Shown one piece after another: positions 55,204-64,000 of a DNA stretch of 64,000 bases (positions are counted from its first letter, which is position 1; every line of letters starts with the position of its first letter). This stretch comes from Kitagawia praeruptora. Lineage: Eukaryota > Streptophyta > Magnoliopsida > Apiales > Apiaceae. The notes beneath the pieces were generated by a model. The model did no database searches. It was not told the origin of the DNA and saw nothing but the letters and a program-made list of their open reading frames with translations. Location of the stretch: assembly GCA_037693485.1 (NCBI GenBank), contig CM075344.1, positions 90,741,001 through 90,805,000 on the forward strand, in the 5' to 3' direction. A program made the translations under genes and the position numbers.

Positions 55204-57391
55204 ATGGGTTCGTTTTCTCTGTCACCATCTTCTAATCGAAGTTTGGTGAGTTCTTTGATGCCTCTCTCTTGAGTAGAGGTTGTTGATGATTTGCCCTGTT
55301 GTTGTCCAATTCTAACTGAGGGTAGGATTGGGTTTGGTTGTTGTGGTCTTTTACCTGATGATTTAAAGCTCTGGACTATGTCGAATTCTTTTAAGGAAAT
55401 GGATGTGTATCTCTTGAGTTTATTCGTTCGCCCTTCCAGTTCTTTAAGAACTGCAAGTTATCGGTTGATGAATTGGAGGATTTCTCCATCTATTTGCGAG
55501 ATGGTATGGACACAAATGTGGGTCTGTCCGATTTGCTCTACGTTGAACATCAATTATTTTCCGTAGCTGTGTTTGTTGAGGTTCTGTTTGACGGAACCAC
55601 TTATGTTGAGAGCACTCTGTGCTCTAATCGATCTTTTAATTGATTTATGGAAGGTCTGCTAGTTTTATTGAGAGGTGGTTTATCTTCGACCGATTCGGTT
55701 TATGCGCCTGTTCTATGCATTGAAGGTGCGACTGTTGTCTCTCAAGGATGGTTTCGCGTGTCCGACGGGGTAGTTGTTGGTAAAGCTCACCGTAGCCAGG
55801 GCGATGGCTCTGGGTGTGGCTGAAGCTTTGAAAGGGATATTTGTTGCAGCCAACCATCCGTTTGATGGTTTGCCTCACCGAGATTTTGTAAACTTGGTTT
55901 ACAAGCTGGATACGTGCGATTTGGATCTGTGCATTGAGGTTTTTGTTGAATTGTTTCTTAGAAACTTTGCTAACATGTCGCGAAGCTATGTAACAAGCCG
56001 TACAATGGTGTTAAAGATGTATGGTCTTCTATTTGGTGGTTGTGTCGGGAGGCCATGGGATACGAGGCAGGATTGTCTTATTCGATATGACTATCAAGTG
56101 TTTGATGGTTTGTCAAAGAGACTTGTTTTGATTGACTTGTTTGTGAAGAAGTTGTTTCATACAACAAAGCACGACATGAACTTGCGTGTCCACTCTATGG
56201 CCACTAATCTTACTTGGGTTTCGATGAACCGGCTAACTGGTTATCCTGATGGTGTTAAAGACAGAGCGAGTATCCTCATTACTCAAGGTTTTAATGTTGG
56301 TTTCATTGTTCGAATGAATCAGGCCTCTGCCAAGAGATACTCGGAGTACTTAATGTTCGATTGTATGTCCAAGCAAGACCTTGGAGTCTGTCAATGGATT
56401 GTAGGTGAAAACCTCAATGTTTTTTATGTAAAGTATGTTGGGTTCTTTTTTGAACGGAGAAACAACTTTCTGGAGTCTGATTTTGTAGGCTTTGTTGACA
56501 TCCGCCGCATCAATGAACTGCATTGTGGTCTGATTAGCAGTTGCAAATGTATGGAAAATAGCAGTGTTGTGGGTTTCAGACCTAATGGAAAGGATATTTC
56601 GAATATGCTGAGGAATTTAAAAGCCTATGGTCCGCAAGTTGCAACGGGTATTGATGGAATCTTGGTCAGATTTATCATTGATTCCGAGCAGGTTGTCTTC
56701 GTCACCAGGAATGGAAGCAGCTATTTTATTTCAGATGACGGTGTGATGTTTGTTTGTCAACCAGTGAGGGATATTCCTGGTTTGTTGATGAAGAAGAGGA
56801 ACATGTGTTCTCTTTCTCTTGAAAAAAATCAAGCAGCTGGCCAGCTAGATGGTGGCAATGTTATGAAGGTAGTCTCTACCGATTGTAGTGTTTGTGTAGC
56901 ATGGTTGATTAAGGAAACCAGGGCAGGGTATATGGTCAAGTATGATGGATGTCATATGGGCATTTTTCATCAGCTGGGGGTTGGTTCTCCTTCCAATGAA
57001 AAGTTAGCCGATGAGGTGCCTTTTTGGAGGCCAACTCTCATGTTGAGGAGGGAGGTTTTTTTGGTTTTCTTGCTGATGCAGTGGATACATGTTGAGGGCA
57101 GTCACGGCACTGCTCTATTGGTTCAGGAGATAGTACATGATTTAAAGACTAGTTGGTTTGTGGGAAGCTACCAGGTGTTTGATGGAGAGCGCAAAATTTG
57201 CATTCTGCTAGGTTATTGCGCAGATTGCATTATGCTAGACTCAATGATGCAGGGGATCGTTGATAGCCTAGAACAATCATGGCTTATTATCCAGTTGGTG
57301 TCCAGGAAAGGCGAGGAAGTGGAGGATGCAGAGAAGCTTTACTCCGGGGTAAAGGTTACTGTTTTGGTTGCTTGCATGAAGGAAATGTTAT
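55204..57391 (+). pseudogene. NA-9 cargo ORF, PPR-like, interrupted by K3
   Basis: The ATG at 55204 (MGSFSLSPSSN) stops at 55270, and the same frame has a further TAG at 55564; a frame is then open from 55774 to the K3 insertion, about 540 codons. PPR S-like motifs recur at residues about 30, 110 and 195 of that frame: NHPFDGLPHRDFVNLVYKL, YQVFDGLSKRLVLIDLF and EYLMFDCMSKQDLGV. GFRPNGKDISNMLRNLKAYG matches the PPR L-type GxxPNxxTxSxxLxAC. The spacing of 80-85 is shorter than the PLS triplet of about 100, so there are deletions or divergence. RNA binding is unlikely in this state. Confidence 0.6.
57376..57391. repeat. Target-site duplication of K3, left copy
   Basis: ATGAAGGAAATGTTAT, repeated exactly at 59838-59853. 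Confidence 0.95.
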
Positions 57392-59798
57392 TTTTTTTTT
57401 ATTTTTTTTTTTGCTAATTAAAATTTTTATACCAAAAGGAACAAACATAAACACGTCTAGGGGCATACCCCGCGAAAACAACAAACAAATTTGTTCAATC
57501 AGGGCATACCCCGCAGAGTCAACAAACAGCTAAAAACATAGCCAATCAACATAAAGTCATTTGGCAATCAACACAACAAAAGAGAGAAAGGAAACAGAGG
57601 ATTAAGCAGCCATTTTTAAGTCCTGTTGGAGTGCCCACCTCGGGTTGCTCTCCACTGCTTGATCTTGGATTTGGTCCACCGAACTTTCGTGGCCTTCTCA
57701 TTGTTAAGCGTGCCCATATCATGATCATAGGTAGCCTGCTCCTTCTCCATCCGGTCACTAGCGTGATCAACGTTCGGGTTCTCCACCGCCTGATCAACAA
57801 CAGTAGCTACCATGTCTCTGCCCATTTTGTCCTTGACACCCTCAGCATCAACTTCCATAGGTGCTTCCTCACAAGTGACTCCCGCAGCCGCAGTACATTT
57901 CTGCACCACATCAAACTCCAGCAGCTTATGCATAGGAGAGTTGTGAGTTCCCCTGCCCGTGCCATCTTTGAACATAACAGTATCCATGATATCAATAGAG
58001 GGAAGGGTGCTAACATTTGGGAATTCCTCCCATGGGATGTCATCCCCATTCCCAACACCAGACCCAGTGCTGTCAATCACCATAGCAGAGGTGTCATCAT
58101 GTAAGTCCTTCCCCTTCAAAAATTCAAAAGCCTCATCAACCTCATGTTCAATTTCCTTTAACAAGATCTCCTTTAACGCAGAAGCACCCTGGCCTTTTCC
58201 AGAGACACCCAACCCTGAAGAACCATCAAATAAGCACACACCCATCGGCTTCTCAGCGGATACAAAGTCATCCTTCCATGTAAGCCTGTTCTTGTCTGGC
58301 TTTGCAGAAATGTCATCAGCTTTCACCCGATGCTCCAATTTAGTTTCCAGTCTTTCCCTGGGGTCCCCATTGTCATGAAAAAACACATCCAAAGGAATGC
58401 CATCAGCTGGTATCTCAATCCCCTTTTTGACCGTAAAGTCTTGCAACTGGACAATACAATTAAAAGTCTCACAAAGTTCCTCATCCTGAACAAACTCAAA
58501 TAAATCAACCAGAAATTTACCCGAAGACTTAGTCAAAGATTCCCTATTTGTGCTCAGCACTAGGACCTCATACCCCATAAATTCAATAAACATATGCAGA
58601 ACTTTTAAATAGTTCCTAGCCTTAATTAAAAACTGATTAGCAGCCACCTTATCCCAATCAGAGTCTTCTACCTCAGAATTTCCAACACCTTTACAAACAG
58701 GACCAATCGAGACAGGAGAGTTCCTGTCCTTAATCTCATTCATAGCACCAGAAGGCGAATGAGCGCTAGGTTTAAGAGAAACCGCAGCTTTGGGAGCCGT
58801 AAGGTTCAAGCCCATGATCAGATTCCCCTGATCAGAGTCATCATTTGGCTCATTACTCTTAGGATTCCTATCCCAAGAGACATCAGTCACTATTCTTTGA
58901 ACAAGTGACGTCACCATACCTGAAATGACTTCCTCATCTCCAGAATCTACATCATTTACATAACTAAGATTCCCCGGAATAATAGAACTCAAACAGCCAA
59001 GAGCCTCCTCCTTTGCAGAGACCTCAGTAACATCTTTGGTGCTATTTCCTTTCAGCACTCCAACATCATAAACATTATCATTTTCATTTTCATGGAACTC
59101 TTGAGAGCCAGCCAGAAAGCCCGCGCCCTGATTATAACCCATCCCCATCCCCGTAATGGAGCTACCAGCCAGATCCCTACCAGGGCTCAATGAAAAACCC
59201 GAGGAACCCTCCCCCACATTTTCCCAATCCTTAACAGATCTAGGATTCAAAGAATCAGGAAACTCAACAAGAGAATCTACACCTAATTCAATAGGTCTAA
59301 CATTGTCCTTTTGGGAGAAAAACTTACCATCAATCACTTGGTGCTTGACCAGACTACGAGTGCGCATAGCAATCCCAAATCTAGGTCCCTCAGCAACGCA
59401 GGTGTTCCCACCTATGTTCCCCTTCGTGTCACCACTAGACGAAGCCACTCTAGGGCTCACATCAGCCTCAAATCCCAAAACATTCCTGGAACAGGGGCCA
59501 ACAGATGGTATAATCGATACCAAATCAACTGCAAATGAAACCCTTTTCGAGCTCGTTGCCGGTTCTAACCCCTTCTGGGTTAGCTTCACACTATCAGTGA
59601 CATCAGCCGCCGTTATGGAGACATCCATGAAAGAAACCCTTTTACGGGACATGGAACAGAAAAAGAAATTTAGTGTTTGAGTTAGGAGGGTTGGTGAAGA
59701 AAGGGATTCGAGAGGCTGATTTGATCTGATGAAGAAAGTGATTTGAATTTAGAGAGAGAGAGAAGAGAGAAGTTAGAGAGAAATTAGACGACTCTCAT
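57392..59798 (-). mobile_element. Full-length non-autonomous element K3 (intact KRVSF cargo)
   Basis: On the minus strand the start ATGAGAGTCG is at 59798, with a CT-rich leader, and the 678-codon ORF ends at 57616. The 3' end has the hairpin twice (57502-57513 shortened to GGGTATGCCC-type, and 57460-57471), then TTTTTAATTAGC and a long A-rich tail. A 16-bp target-site duplication is exact. A 39-base foreign filler lies at the 5' junction. This looks like a young, complete copy. Confidence 0.92.
57616..59652 (-). CDS. KRVSF-repeat cargo protein, full length (678 aa)
   Basis: The ATG at 59652 follows the leader and the frame is intact. KRVSF occurs at residues 4-8 and in SSKRVSFAVDLVSIIP at about 34-49. 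A shared block, MRTRSLVKHQVIDGKFFSQK, follows near 95-115. The middle is acidic and Ser/Asn-rich. Around 345-450 is the helical unit found in K1 and K2 (LHMFIEFMGYEVLVL, FNCIVQLQDFTVKKGIEIP). The end is basic (VRWTKSKIKQWRATRGG). No enzymatic motif, membrane segment or signal peptide is seen. The repeated [KR]VxF core followed by a hydrophobic pair fits a protein phosphatase 1 docking motif; a role in host-phosphatase targeting is speculation. An alternative is an RNP-coat protein replacing ORF1. Confidence 0.8.
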   Translation of the reverse strand: MSRKRVSFMDVSITAADVTDSVKLTQKGLEPATSSKRVSFAVDLVSIIPSVGPCSRNVLGFEADVSPRVASSSGDTKGNIGGNTCVAEGPRFGIAMRTRSLVKHQVIDGKFFSQKDNVRPIELGVDSLVEFPDSLNPRSVKDWENVGEGSSGFSLSPGRDLAGSSITGMGMGYNQGAGFLAGSQEFHENENDNVYDVGVLKGNSTKDVTEVSAKEEALGCLSSIIPGNLSYVNDVDSGDEEVISGMVTSLVQRIVTDVSWDRNPKSNEPNDDSDQGNLIMGLNLTAPKAAVSLKPSAHSPSGAMNEIKDRNSPVSIGPVCKGVGNSEVEDSDWDKVAANQFLIKARNYLKVLHMFIEFMGYEVLVLSTNRESLTKSSGKFLVDLFEFVQDEELCETFNCIVQLQDFTVKKGIEIPADGIPLDVFFHDNGDPRERLETKLEHRVKADDISAKPDKNRLTWKDDFVSAEKPMGVCLFDGSSGLGVSGKGQGASALKEILLKEIEHEVDEAFEFLKGKDLHDDTSAMVIDSTGSGVGNGDDIPWEEFPNVSTLPSIDIMDTVMFKDGTGRGTHNSPMHKLLEFDVVQKCTAAAGVTCEEAPMEVDAEGVKDKMGRDMVATVVDQAVENPNVDHASDRMEKEQATYDHDMGTLNNEKATKVRWTKSKIKQWRATRGGHSNRT

Positions 59799-59837
59799 TT
59801 TTAGAAGCCTGTTGAATAGGTTAGGTACATCCGAGAT
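59799..59837. other. Filler at the K3 5' junction, 24 bases copied from LINE 3' UTR
   Basis: Between the K3 start and the right target duplication lie 39 bases that belong to neither. Bases 59814-59837 are identical, in inverted orientation relative to K3, to the complement of 47624-47647, the LINE-5 3' UTR just after the ORF2 stop. Confidence 0.9.
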
Positions 59838-59996
59838 ATGAAGGAAATGTTATCCGGGATGAAAATCATGTGCTCTCAGATTTTTATAGGTGTATGACTT
59901 GTTTCTAGTTTATTCTGGTAGTTGCTTTTGCTGACAGTAAAGTTACTTACTGTTTATGACTTTGTAGTGTTTAAAATATTAATTTCGCGGGGTATA

Positions 59997-61185
59997 TAAC
60001 GCCTTAGAAAATATTGTAATTATTATTATTATTATTATTATTATTTAATATTAAATGTGGAATATATGGTGTGAAATTTTTTTAGATAAAATATATGTGA
60101 CATCATGTTTACATGATTATATGATGATGTATGTGTGACGTGTACGTCTGTCTATTTTTATTTGAATGTTTAATGATTAAAACCTATTTGAATTATGCAT
60201 TATTGATCTTCTGAGGATTTTATAAAATCATTGAAGGTAGTAAGAATTGTGATATCCTTTACACTATTATCTTTGCATATTTAAATAGTTTTTAAAAATA
60301 TTAGAAAAATTATTTTTAGCCTCTAGAGATTTTAAAATGATATTATGAGTTATTTTGCATTTTTGGTGGATAAACATGTCAAAAACATGTTTTATTCATC
60401 TTCTATGAATTGTATAAAATCAGTAGAGTTGTTAAAAATCACGAAATCTTTTGTAATATTACATTTGCACATTTATCTAGTTTTTAGATTTTTGAGAGAA
60501 TTATTCTCAATCTTGAAAGATTTTTTTTTAAAAAAATTATTTTTATGAATTGTTTTGTATTTTAAAGATTAAATCTTGTAAAATTCATATAAAATTCATT
60601 TTCGATCCTAATAATATTTTAAAATTTTGTGTGTGCTTGTAATTCATACTCTTGATTTTAGAATTTTTAAATTTTAAATTTTTAATTATTTTCCATTTGA
60701 TTATGATTTTCGAAGGTTGAATAATTGATTTTTAATTAGATTTTCAGAATGTTGAAATTATTAAAGTTTTGTTATCTCTTTCTACATAAAACCCCAGCTC
60801 TCATTTCTTTCAGTCGGCTCTGTTTTTGCCTCTCTCGAACATTCTTGAAGTCTCTCAATCTCTCTTGACCTCCCTCCCTATCTCTCTCCACGATATTTCT
60901 CAAATCACTCCTCTCTCTCTCTCTCGTTCGGTTTTCTGAGCTTTCCTAGCCACGAATTTGTGGATGCTGGCTGCAGCTCTGTTCTCCCCTTGCAACCGCG
61001 TGTGGGTGTGTGATGGAATCGTGTGTGTGTGTGTACATACAGCTTGTGTGTGTGAGTGTTTGTACATATATACTCAGGTTTGTGTTAATTAGAATTCGTG
61101 TGTGTGTATATAATTTGTGTGTGAATCATTGTGTTCAGTGGGTGCTGTGTGTGTCCTGTGTTCGTACTTACGGTTCTGTATGTAT
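59997..61185. other. AT-rich non-satellite region, no gene seen
   Basis: No frame above about 70 codons. It begins with a TTA microsatellite (about 60019-60045). From 60197 to 60720 there are imperfect tandem copies of about 185-190 bases (TTCTGAGGATTTTATAAAAT and TTCTATGAATTGTATAAAAT mark two starts). At 60784 CATAAAACCCC is followed by 150 bases of CT-rich sequence with a CT run (about 60909-60924), then GT-rich sequence (61018-61110). It could be a promoter with 5' UTR or an LTR; I cannot decide. Confidence 0.4.
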
Positions 61186-61200
61186 ATTCCAGTGTATATC

Positions 61201-62887
61201 TTTTTTTTTTCTATTTTTTTGCTAATTAAAATTTTATACCAAAAGGAACAACTAGATACAATTCTAGGGGCATACCCCGCGAAAGCAACATCCAACAATA
61301 ACAACAAAATACATCACAGTATACTCAATTAACAATTGAGTCAACAACCAAACTAGCTAGGCTAAGCATGACTCTAGCCTAACAAAACCATCAAAATAAC
61401 CTATGCCAGATCATAAAGAAACGCACTAAGAATTTTAATTCTTAGCATCAAATTCAGAAAACCACGAAAAAAACCATGAGCTTTGTGAAGGAGCCCATCA
61501 CATAATCCATGATTGATCCCAAATTCAGCAAACAGATTACACCTAAAACTTTCAGCTACATTCACCGTGCTAGCTTTTCCAACCACAACATAGGCCTTGA
61601 AGCCCTGCTCCACCGTCTTGCATCTGAGAACCACATTGTCCATTTGGTAGACATTTCTAACCGCAGAAATGTCACCACTATCAAGGTCTCCCCTTCTACC
61701 AAGGCGAGCAGCCTTGTAGCCCTGTTTTCCAGCCATCAGAAACTCAAGCATACTAACCCTTGGCAAACATTGTTCACTTATAGCACCACAAAACATGGCA
61801 CCCTTAAAAAACAGAGAATGTACCCTGATTACATCATGCTTTAAAACATTCAATCTCATAAAACTTTTAAATGCTTCAGGATGGCAACCCCCCTGATCCC
61901 ATAGCACTACATGACACTTCCTACAAGAATCCTCAATTTCAACTATATCATCAGACATAGACCTGTGAAAAATAGCGAACACCTTGACATCAATGTCACC
62001 ATCCCAAATTAGCCATATACTAAACAAAGTATGATCGAGAAACACCCCGACATCCTCGCCATATTCAAGAACGCTTGAGCAAATTCCCTCAAAGCCATAT
62101 TTCGATTTAACGAAAACATTTATGCTAGACATTTCCTCAAACAGTCTGAGTTCATCCTCAGTTGGGGGCCCTCTGTACCTCAAGCCCAATGAGCCCCTCG
62201 ACCCCTTGAAGGAGCCCTCTTGAATTGCGTCCTTAGTGACCCCGATTTGGATCTTACCAACATCGAAGACACCATTAACAACCATAACATCGCTGTTATC
62301 ACTTACCCCGTCCAAACTTCTATTACTGATTCTACTCATACCAGACTCAACATCGTGTCCGGACTTCATCCTCTTCGACAGCAACCCCTCATCATGAGTA
62401 TCATTGGGAATCACTGTAACCAATTTTTCCGCAAAAGTCACCTTTTTTGGACTCATACTCAACATCAAATCCTCCCGGGGTTTTGACACAACTCGAAACT
62501 GGTTCTTAACCAGTCCATTGGTACAATCAAGAGGCCGATCCATAGATCTCCAATCCTCCAAAGGGATCACCGTCACAAGGTTCTCCGAAAAGGAGACCCT
62601 CTTCGGACTCCTAATCGGACTATCCACATGAAGGCAAGCTTCAGATCCTCTCGCACGGGGAGGAATCACAGTCACTAAGTTTTCCGAAAACGAAACCCTC
62701 TTCATTAGAAAATAATTATATAGTAAGAAATATAGTGTTTGAGGTGAGAGATTAGAAGAGGAAAGGTGAATTAGGGAAGGTTAATGAGAAGATCTGATGA
62801 AGAAATTGTGTAGATTAAGGTAAAGATTTTGTGGTGGCTAGGCTTTTAGAGAGAGGTTAGAGAGAAGTTAGAGCATACGACTCTCAT
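61201..62887 (-). mobile_element. Full-length non-autonomous element K4 (KRVSF triple-repeat cargo)
   Basis: On the minus strand the start ATGAGAGTCG is at 62887, with the leader (CTCTCTAAAAGCCTAGCC, CATCAGATCTTC, ATATTTCTTACTATA). The 3' end has GGGGTATGCCCC (61267-61278), TTTTAATTAGC and an A-rich tail. The target-site duplication is ATTCCAGTGTATATC (61186-61200) and ATTCCAGTGATATATC (62903-62918), with one indel. About 15 bases of filler separate the start from the duplication. It sits outside the satellite. Confidence 0.92.
61401..62705 (-). CDS. KRVSF triple-repeat cargo protein (434 aa)
   Basis: The ATG at 62705 is the first after the leader and the frame is intact. A 14-residue repeat stands at residues 2-15 (KRVSFSENLVTVIP), 35-48 (identical) and 87-100 (KKVTFAEKLVTVIP). 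The rest differs from K1-K3 and has Cys- and Phe-rich segments (SIWLIWDGDIDVKVFAIFH, HGFFRGFLNLMLRIKI). I do not recognise a domain. Perfect conservation of two repeats against free divergence elsewhere suggests selection on the motif or a recent duplication. Candidate roles are phosphatase docking or a phosphorylated docking segment; both are inference. Confidence 0.8.
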   Translation of the reverse strand: MKRVSFSENLVTVIPPRARGSEACLHVDSPIRSPKRVSFSENLVTVIPLEDWRSMDRPLDCTNGLVKNQFRVVSKPREDLMLSMSPKKVTFAEKLVTVIPNDTHDEGLLSKRMKSGHDVESGMSRISNRSLDGVSDNSDVMVVNGVFDVGKIQIGVTKDAIQEGSFKGSRGSLGLRYRGPPTEDELRLFEEMSSINVFVKSKYGFEGICSSVLEYGEDVGVFLDHTLFSIWLIWDGDIDVKVFAIFHRSMSDDIVEIEDSCRKCHVVLWDQGGCHPEAFKSFMRLNVLKHDVIRVHSLFFKGAMFCGAISEQCLPRVSMLEFLMAGKQGYKAARLGRRGDLDSGDISAVRNVYQMDNVVLRCKTVEQGFKAYVVVGKASTVNVAESFRCNLFAEFGINHGLCDGLLHKAHGFFRGFLNLMLRIKILSAFLYDLA

Positions 62888-62918
62888 TTTTTTCTCAATA
62901 AAATTCCAGTGATATATC

Positions 62919-64000
62919 TGATCTCTTGTGTTTGATTTTAATGGTTGTATTGATGTTGTTTAATCGTAACTGTGGTGTACAGAATTGGGTTGGCTTGTAA
63001 ACTGCGTATATGAGTTCTGTGTGTGTGTATCTTGTATTGGTTCAAATTTGGAGCTGAGTTACGTTGGTTTCCTCCCCTCCCCTGTTCCTGGTTGCAGCGT
63101 GTAGTGGTGTGGTGGTGCTGTGATTTTCAGCTGAGTGTCCTGTTCTAGTTACTTATGTCACCTGAGGTTATTGTGGGAGTCCTTAGTGCAAAGTTGGATT
63201 GTGGGTATGTGCTAATTCGTTGTGTCTTAGGGTGAATAGTCTGTGTTTTATTTGTATGGGTAATTTGCTTTCGAGTTGTATTACAATTGTGGGTGCGGTT
63301 CAAAAAAAATAGCTCTCGAGGAATTGTAAATTTGGGTCGAAGCTTGCAGTTGTTCAAATATGTATATCTAAAGGAATGATGGTAGGAATTTAGATGGTAG
63401 TTATGTTAATTGTTTAATAACGAGTTGAATGGCTGATTTAAACATGGTTTTTGGTGAAGGTTTTGGAAATTATCAGAGTTTTAGGTGCTCCTGGATTGTT
63501 TTGCTGATTGTCGATTTTGATTTTGTTGTCTACATTAATATGTATATGAAATGGTTAGCATAAGTATTCAAGGTTTTAGTAATAACAATAATCAGTTCGA
63601 AGTTCTTTAATAAATGGTTTATGTCTATGAGTTGTAATTGAATTTTAAATTGATCTTTGATTGTTTAGCGGTGTAGTAAATTGCATGTTATATTTATAAT
63701 AATAATTATAATTGTTAATTCTCTATTAAGGATATTAAATTGATTTGTAAGAATAAAGAGAGCTATAAATGAATTGTTGGATTGTGAGATTGGATAAGTA
63801 TGTATGTATATGTGAAGTGTGTTGTCAGAATTTATACAAAGTGTATGTTAGTATGATTGTGATGAATATGAGATTGCATTGAGTAATTTCAAAGCAAAGG
63901 ATGTGTGCTTGAATTGGTTGATTTTATTATGACAGGGTAGACGATATTTTAAAGGAGGTGCTGTCCAATTTTTATTAGAATTATTTTATTATCTTGGGGG
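62919..64000. other. AT/GT-rich region, no gene seen
   Basis: This is the continuation of the 60-61 kb region once K4 is removed. It is T-rich on the plus strand, has no long frame and no recognisable element end. The composition resembles a plant intron or 5' flanking sequence. Confidence 0.4.

Larger units (their letters stand above)
55019..59996 (+). mobile_element. Non-autonomous element NA-9 (PPR-like cargo), opened by K3, 3' end lost
   Basis: It starts TTGAGAGTCG at 55019 inside NA-8, with the leader (AACATCTCTC, AAACCCTAAA, TAGCCGCC, CATCAGATCTA). K3 interrupts it at 57391 with a 16-bp target duplication. After K3 the 3' UTR resumes, with a mutated GTGA-type hairpin (59935-59952), and is cut off in the middle of the GGGG hairpin (CGCGGGGTAT then ATAACG at about 59996). 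Confidence 0.82.

Noticed and set aside
61010..61225. Short frame rich in Val/Cys over GT repeats
   Set aside because: It is a translation of low-complexity GT sequence and ends in the T run of K4.

Overview
This is eukaryotic, almost certainly eudicot plant, nuclear heterochromatin at the edge of a satellite array. No bacterial or organellar gene, no RNA gene and no confidently functional host gene is visible. The evidence is L1-clade LINEs with a DUF4283/CCHC ORF1 and an EN-RT-zf-RVT ORF2, a Ty1/copia element, a Tat/Ogre-like Ty3/gypsy derivative, a CACTA-type deletion element, and an AT-rich tandem satellite. The species cannot be named from the sequence.

Layout. A LINE 3' fragment opens the window (1-1092). 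A 119-bp satellite follows (1093-4283) and returns in blocks at 6611-6943, 7859-8155, 13462-14335, 16932-16988, 19874-21026 and 54005-54222. Each gap in the array is an inserted retroelement. The largest gap, 21027-54004, is a single non-autonomous element (NA-4) opened by about 31 kb of nested insertions: an opposite-strand element NA-5, which holds the gypsy derivative (22371-30445), the copia element (31111-42589, itself carrying a LINE and a CACTA element) and NA-6; and a near-complete LINE (47484-53255). Target-site duplications and re-joined reading frames support most of this nesting. From 54.2 to 60.0 kb there are three more nested elements. Beyond 60.0 kb the sequence is AT-rich and non-satellite, with one clean insertion (61201-62887).

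The most interesting content is a family of about thirteen non-autonomous elements. They share the LINE's 5' leader (start ATGAGAGTCG, CT-rich tract, AAACCCTA box, GCCGCC, CATCAGATCTA, an ATATTTCTTATA-like stretch before the first ATG) and its 3' end (hairpin GGGGTATGCCCC, then TTAATTAGC and poly-A). They carry no endonuclease or reverse transcriptase. Instead they encode two kinds of unrelated cargo. One kind (K1-K4, NA-8) begins with repeated KRVSF motifs, often extended as KRVSFxxxLVxxIP, and a repeated helical domain. The other kind (NA-1, NA-4, NA-5, NA-6, NA-9) has repeated VFDxxxxRDxV signatures that look like decayed plant PLS-class pentatricopeptide (PPR) repeats. The parsimonious reading is that the LINE machinery moves these cargo elements in trans by recognising the common 3' end. 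Two cargo frames are fully open (K3, 678 codons; K4, 434 codons); most others carry stops or frameshifts.
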